From: Phycisphaerales bacterium
GTDB taxonomy: Bacteria > Planctomycetota > Phycisphaerae > Phycisphaerales > UBA1924
Assembly (NCBI GenBank): GCA_003511945.1
Contig: DOJA01000211.1
Location: forward strand, 636-7,843
Direction of reading: 5' to 3'
DNA: 7,208 bases
Under the pieces are notes generated by a model. That model was not told the DNA's origin and did no database searches. It worked only from the letters and a program-made list of their open reading frames with translations. Shown in pieces: positions 5,885 to 7,208 of the stretch; positions within the stretch are counted from its first letter, which is position 1; the number at the start of each line of letters is the position of its first letter. The translations under genes and the position numbers were made by a program.

Positions 5885-5900
5885 TGGTCATAATAGACCA
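5885..5900 (-). promoter_or_regulatory. Palindrome centred on a putative -10 box of the HNH-like gene
   Basis: Perfect 5-base arms TGGTC (5885-5889) and GACCA (5896-5900) flank a hexamer that reads TATTAT on the leftward strand, 5/6 to a -10 box. Transcription would begin within about two bases of the ATG at 5881, so the mRNA may be leaderless, in keeping with the missing ribosome binding site. No -35 match is found (GAGGGA at the expected place). The palindrome could be an operator. This rests on short motifs. Confidence 0.35.
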
Positions 5901-5913
5901 GCACCTCCGGCGT

Positions 5914-5944
5914 CCCTCCCCCCGGCCCCCGCCCAGGGGGAGGG
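5914..5944 (-). terminator. G-rich hairpin and G-quadruplex motif after hppA
   Basis: The 75-base gap between hppA and the HNH-like gene holds CCCTCCCCC (5914-5922) pairing perfectly with GGGGGAGGG (5936-5944), a very stable 9-bp stem 12 bases past the hppA stop. On the leftward strand 5934-5914 also reads as four G-runs of 3, 5, 6 and 3 with loops of 1, 2 and 1 bases, a canonical G-quadruplex motif. The two folds exclude each other. No T-tract follows, so termination is inferred from stability and position. The sequence looks like the GC-rich repeats often scattered between genes. Confidence 0.45.
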
Positions 5945-5956
5945 GGAGTCGGACGA

Positions 5957-7208
5957 TCAGTGCAGCCCCAGCATCGAGCCGAAGATCGGGCCGAACTTCA
6001 CGATCAGCCCGGCGAAGACCACCGAGACGATCGAGATCAGTTTGATCAGAATGTTCAGCGACGGGCCGGAAGTGTCCTTGAAGGGGTCGCCTACGGTGTC
6101 GCCGACGACGGTGGCCTTGTGGTCGTCCGAGCCCTTGCCGTAGACATAGGAGGAGCCCTTGCCCTGCTTGCGGAGTTCGTCGGCCTTGGCGAGGAGGGCG
6201 TCCCTGATCTCGGCGGGGACCTTGTCCTGGAGTTCCTTCTTCGCGACGAAATCGTCGGCGGTCATCCGGCCGTAGGACTCGATGAGCTTCTTGGCGTTGT
6301 CCCACGCGCCGCCGGCGTTGGCCATGAAGATCGCGACGGCAAAGCCGGAGGCCAGCCCACCCGCGAGGAGGCCGACGACGCCGGGGACATCGAGGAGCAG
6401 GCCGACGACGAGCGGGACGACGATGGCGAGGATGGCGGGGACGACCATCTCGCGCTGGGCGCCGGCGGTGGAGATGGAGACGCAGGAGGCGTAGTCGGGG
6501 TACTCGACGCCCTCGAAGGTGACGCGCTTGGGCCACTTCTCGGGGTCGGCGATGTCGTGCTCGCTCATGCCCTGGGCGCGGAAGGCCTGGCGCATCCTGG
6601 CGAACTGGCGCCGGCACTCGCGCATCATGGCGTAGGCGGCGCGTCCGACGGCGGACATGGTGAGCGCGCAGAAGAGGAAAGCGAGGAGGGTGCCGATGAA
6701 GAGCCCGCCCAGGACGCGGGGGTTGGTGAGGGTGATGTCGTAGAAGGAGGCGACATCGCTGAGCGAGCCGTTGCGGACGCCGATGATCTCGAGTTCGTAC
6801 TCGTGGGCGTGGTCGTCGTGCGGGGCCTCGCCGATGACGACGAAGCGGCGCGAGGTGGTGACCTTGGGCAGGTCGGTGGACTGGTCGCCGTAGCGGGGCT
6901 GGGGGCTGAGCTTGAAGAGTTGGCCGGGGGCGACGGCGTCGTCGAAGTGGAGCCCGGCGAGCTGGGCGCGGTCGACGATCATGCCGCAGTCGACATAGGG
7001 CTTGCTGCCCGTGGTGGGGTCGATGATCGCGAAGCGGTGGTGGCCCTGGTAGATGGCGTAGGGGGCGCCGTCGGCGGGTGCGGTGATTCCTGAAGAGCGG
7101 GCGTAGGCCTCGGACTGGGTGTAGAGCTGGGTCTGGACGACCTGGATGTAGGCCGCGAAGAGGGCGAGGGCGGTCAGCGCGGCGGAGCCGATGGCGAAGC
7201 CCTTGCCG
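5957..7208 (-). CDS. hppA: Membrane-bound ion-translocating pyrophosphatase, C-terminal part (5' end beyond window)
   Basis: HppA hydrolyses cytoplasmic pyrophosphate and pumps H+ (or Na+) across the membrane. The reading frame is open past the ATG at 6982 to the window edge, so that ATG is internal; 416 residues plus stop are visible, with the first codon at 7205-7207. Motifs in order: GKGFAIGSAALTALALF (1-17), NPRVLGGLFIG...FLFCALTM (162-184), VGRAA (187-191), PDYASCV (237-243), AIFMANAGGAWDNAKK (292-307) and GDTVGDPFKDTSGPSLN (369-385), the last two carrying the acidic residues that bind Mg-pyrophosphate. Five transmembrane segments, probably TM12-16, are visible. GKGFAIGS resembles the K+-dependent subfamily, but the deciding residue lies just outside the window. 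Two loops are unusually long: about 24-155 (predicted extracytoplasmic) and about 311-360 (cytoplasmic). H+ versus Na+ specificity cannot be read here. Confidence 0.95.
   Translation of the reverse strand, partial: GKGFAIGSAALTALALFAAYIQVVQTQLYTQSEAYARSSGITAPADGAPYAIYQGHHRFAIIDPTTGSKPYVDCGMIVDRAQLAGLHFDDAVAPGQLFKLSPQPRYGDQSTDLPKVTTSRRFVVIGEAPHDDHAHEYELEIIGVRNGSLSDVASFYDITLTNPRVLGGLFIGTLLAFLFCALTMSAVGRAAYAMMRECRRQFARMRQAFRAQGMSEHDIADPEKWPKRVTFEGVEYPDYASCVSISTAGAQREMVVPAILAIVVPLVVGLLLDVPGVVGLLAGGLASGFAVAIFMANAGGAWDNAKKLIESYGRMTADDFVAKKELQDKVPAEIRDALLAKADELRKQGKGSSYVYGKGSDDHKATVVGDTVGDPFKDTSGPSLNILIKLISIVSVVFAGLIVKFGPIFGSMLGLH

Noticed and set aside
6980..6982. ATG at 6982 as the hppA start
   Set aside because: The frame continues upstream to the window edge and encodes the conserved GKGFAIGSA helix, so this methionine is internal.
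5960..7093. A 377-codon rightward frame opposite hppA
   Set aside because: Its Gly/Asp/Glu/Val-rich repetitive translation mirrors hppA codons; no motif is seen.
1..7208. DnaA boxes or an origin to accompany the parS-like site
   Set aside because: I saw no TTATCCACA-like motifs in either orientation and no dnaA, dnaN or parAB gene.

Overview
The window looks like a chromosomal segment of a high-GC bacterium. Hand counts give about 70% GC in the core genes (42 of 60 bases at 4141-4200). The gene content and the long loop insertions in the proton pyrophosphatase fit Planctomycetota, perhaps a Phycisphaerae-type lineage. That placement is inference from protein style, not from a marker gene. 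Most of the window is ordinary metabolism, and I see no transposase, integrase, tRNA, rRNA or CRISPR array.

Left part (1-3782), all leftward: guaD (guanine deaminase, 3782 to 2505) is followed after 6 bases by a rhomboid intramembrane protease with a soluble C-terminal helical extension (2498 to 1293). These two probably share one transcript. Then come 213 non-coding bases with tandem hairpins, trpF (1079 to 444), and a short, doubtful 86-residue ORF (281 to 21). Inside guaD lies a 16-bp palindrome that differs by one base from the high-GC form of the ParB site parS.

Middle (3783-5095): a 182-base divergent region carries a good sigma-70-like promoter whose spacer contains a run of eight G, then a GC-rich structured leader and a clear Shine-Dalgarno site. 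These precede a type II citrate synthase gene (gltA, 3965 to 5095, rightward).

Right part (5096-7208): a distinctly lower-GC gene (47% in 5161-5220) encodes an HNH-like zinc protein and runs convergently into gltA with only 6 bases between the stop codons. Its ends are marked by inverted repeats: a hairpin containing its stop codon, and a palindrome centred on its likely -10 box. It is the best candidate for acquired DNA. A G-rich hairpin and G-quadruplex motif separates it from hppA, the membrane-bound pyrophosphatase, of which the C-terminal 416 residues are present. The hppA reading frame stays open to the right edge of the window.

Working together: citrate synthase feeds the TCA cycle, HppA couples pyrophosphate hydrolysis to ion pumping, GuaD recycles guanine, and TrpF makes tryptophan. 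They are neighbours rather than one pathway. No new multi-gene system is evident. The points most worth a second look are the parS-like site, the foreign HNH-like gene with its flanking palindromes, and the large extracytoplasmic insertion in HppA.
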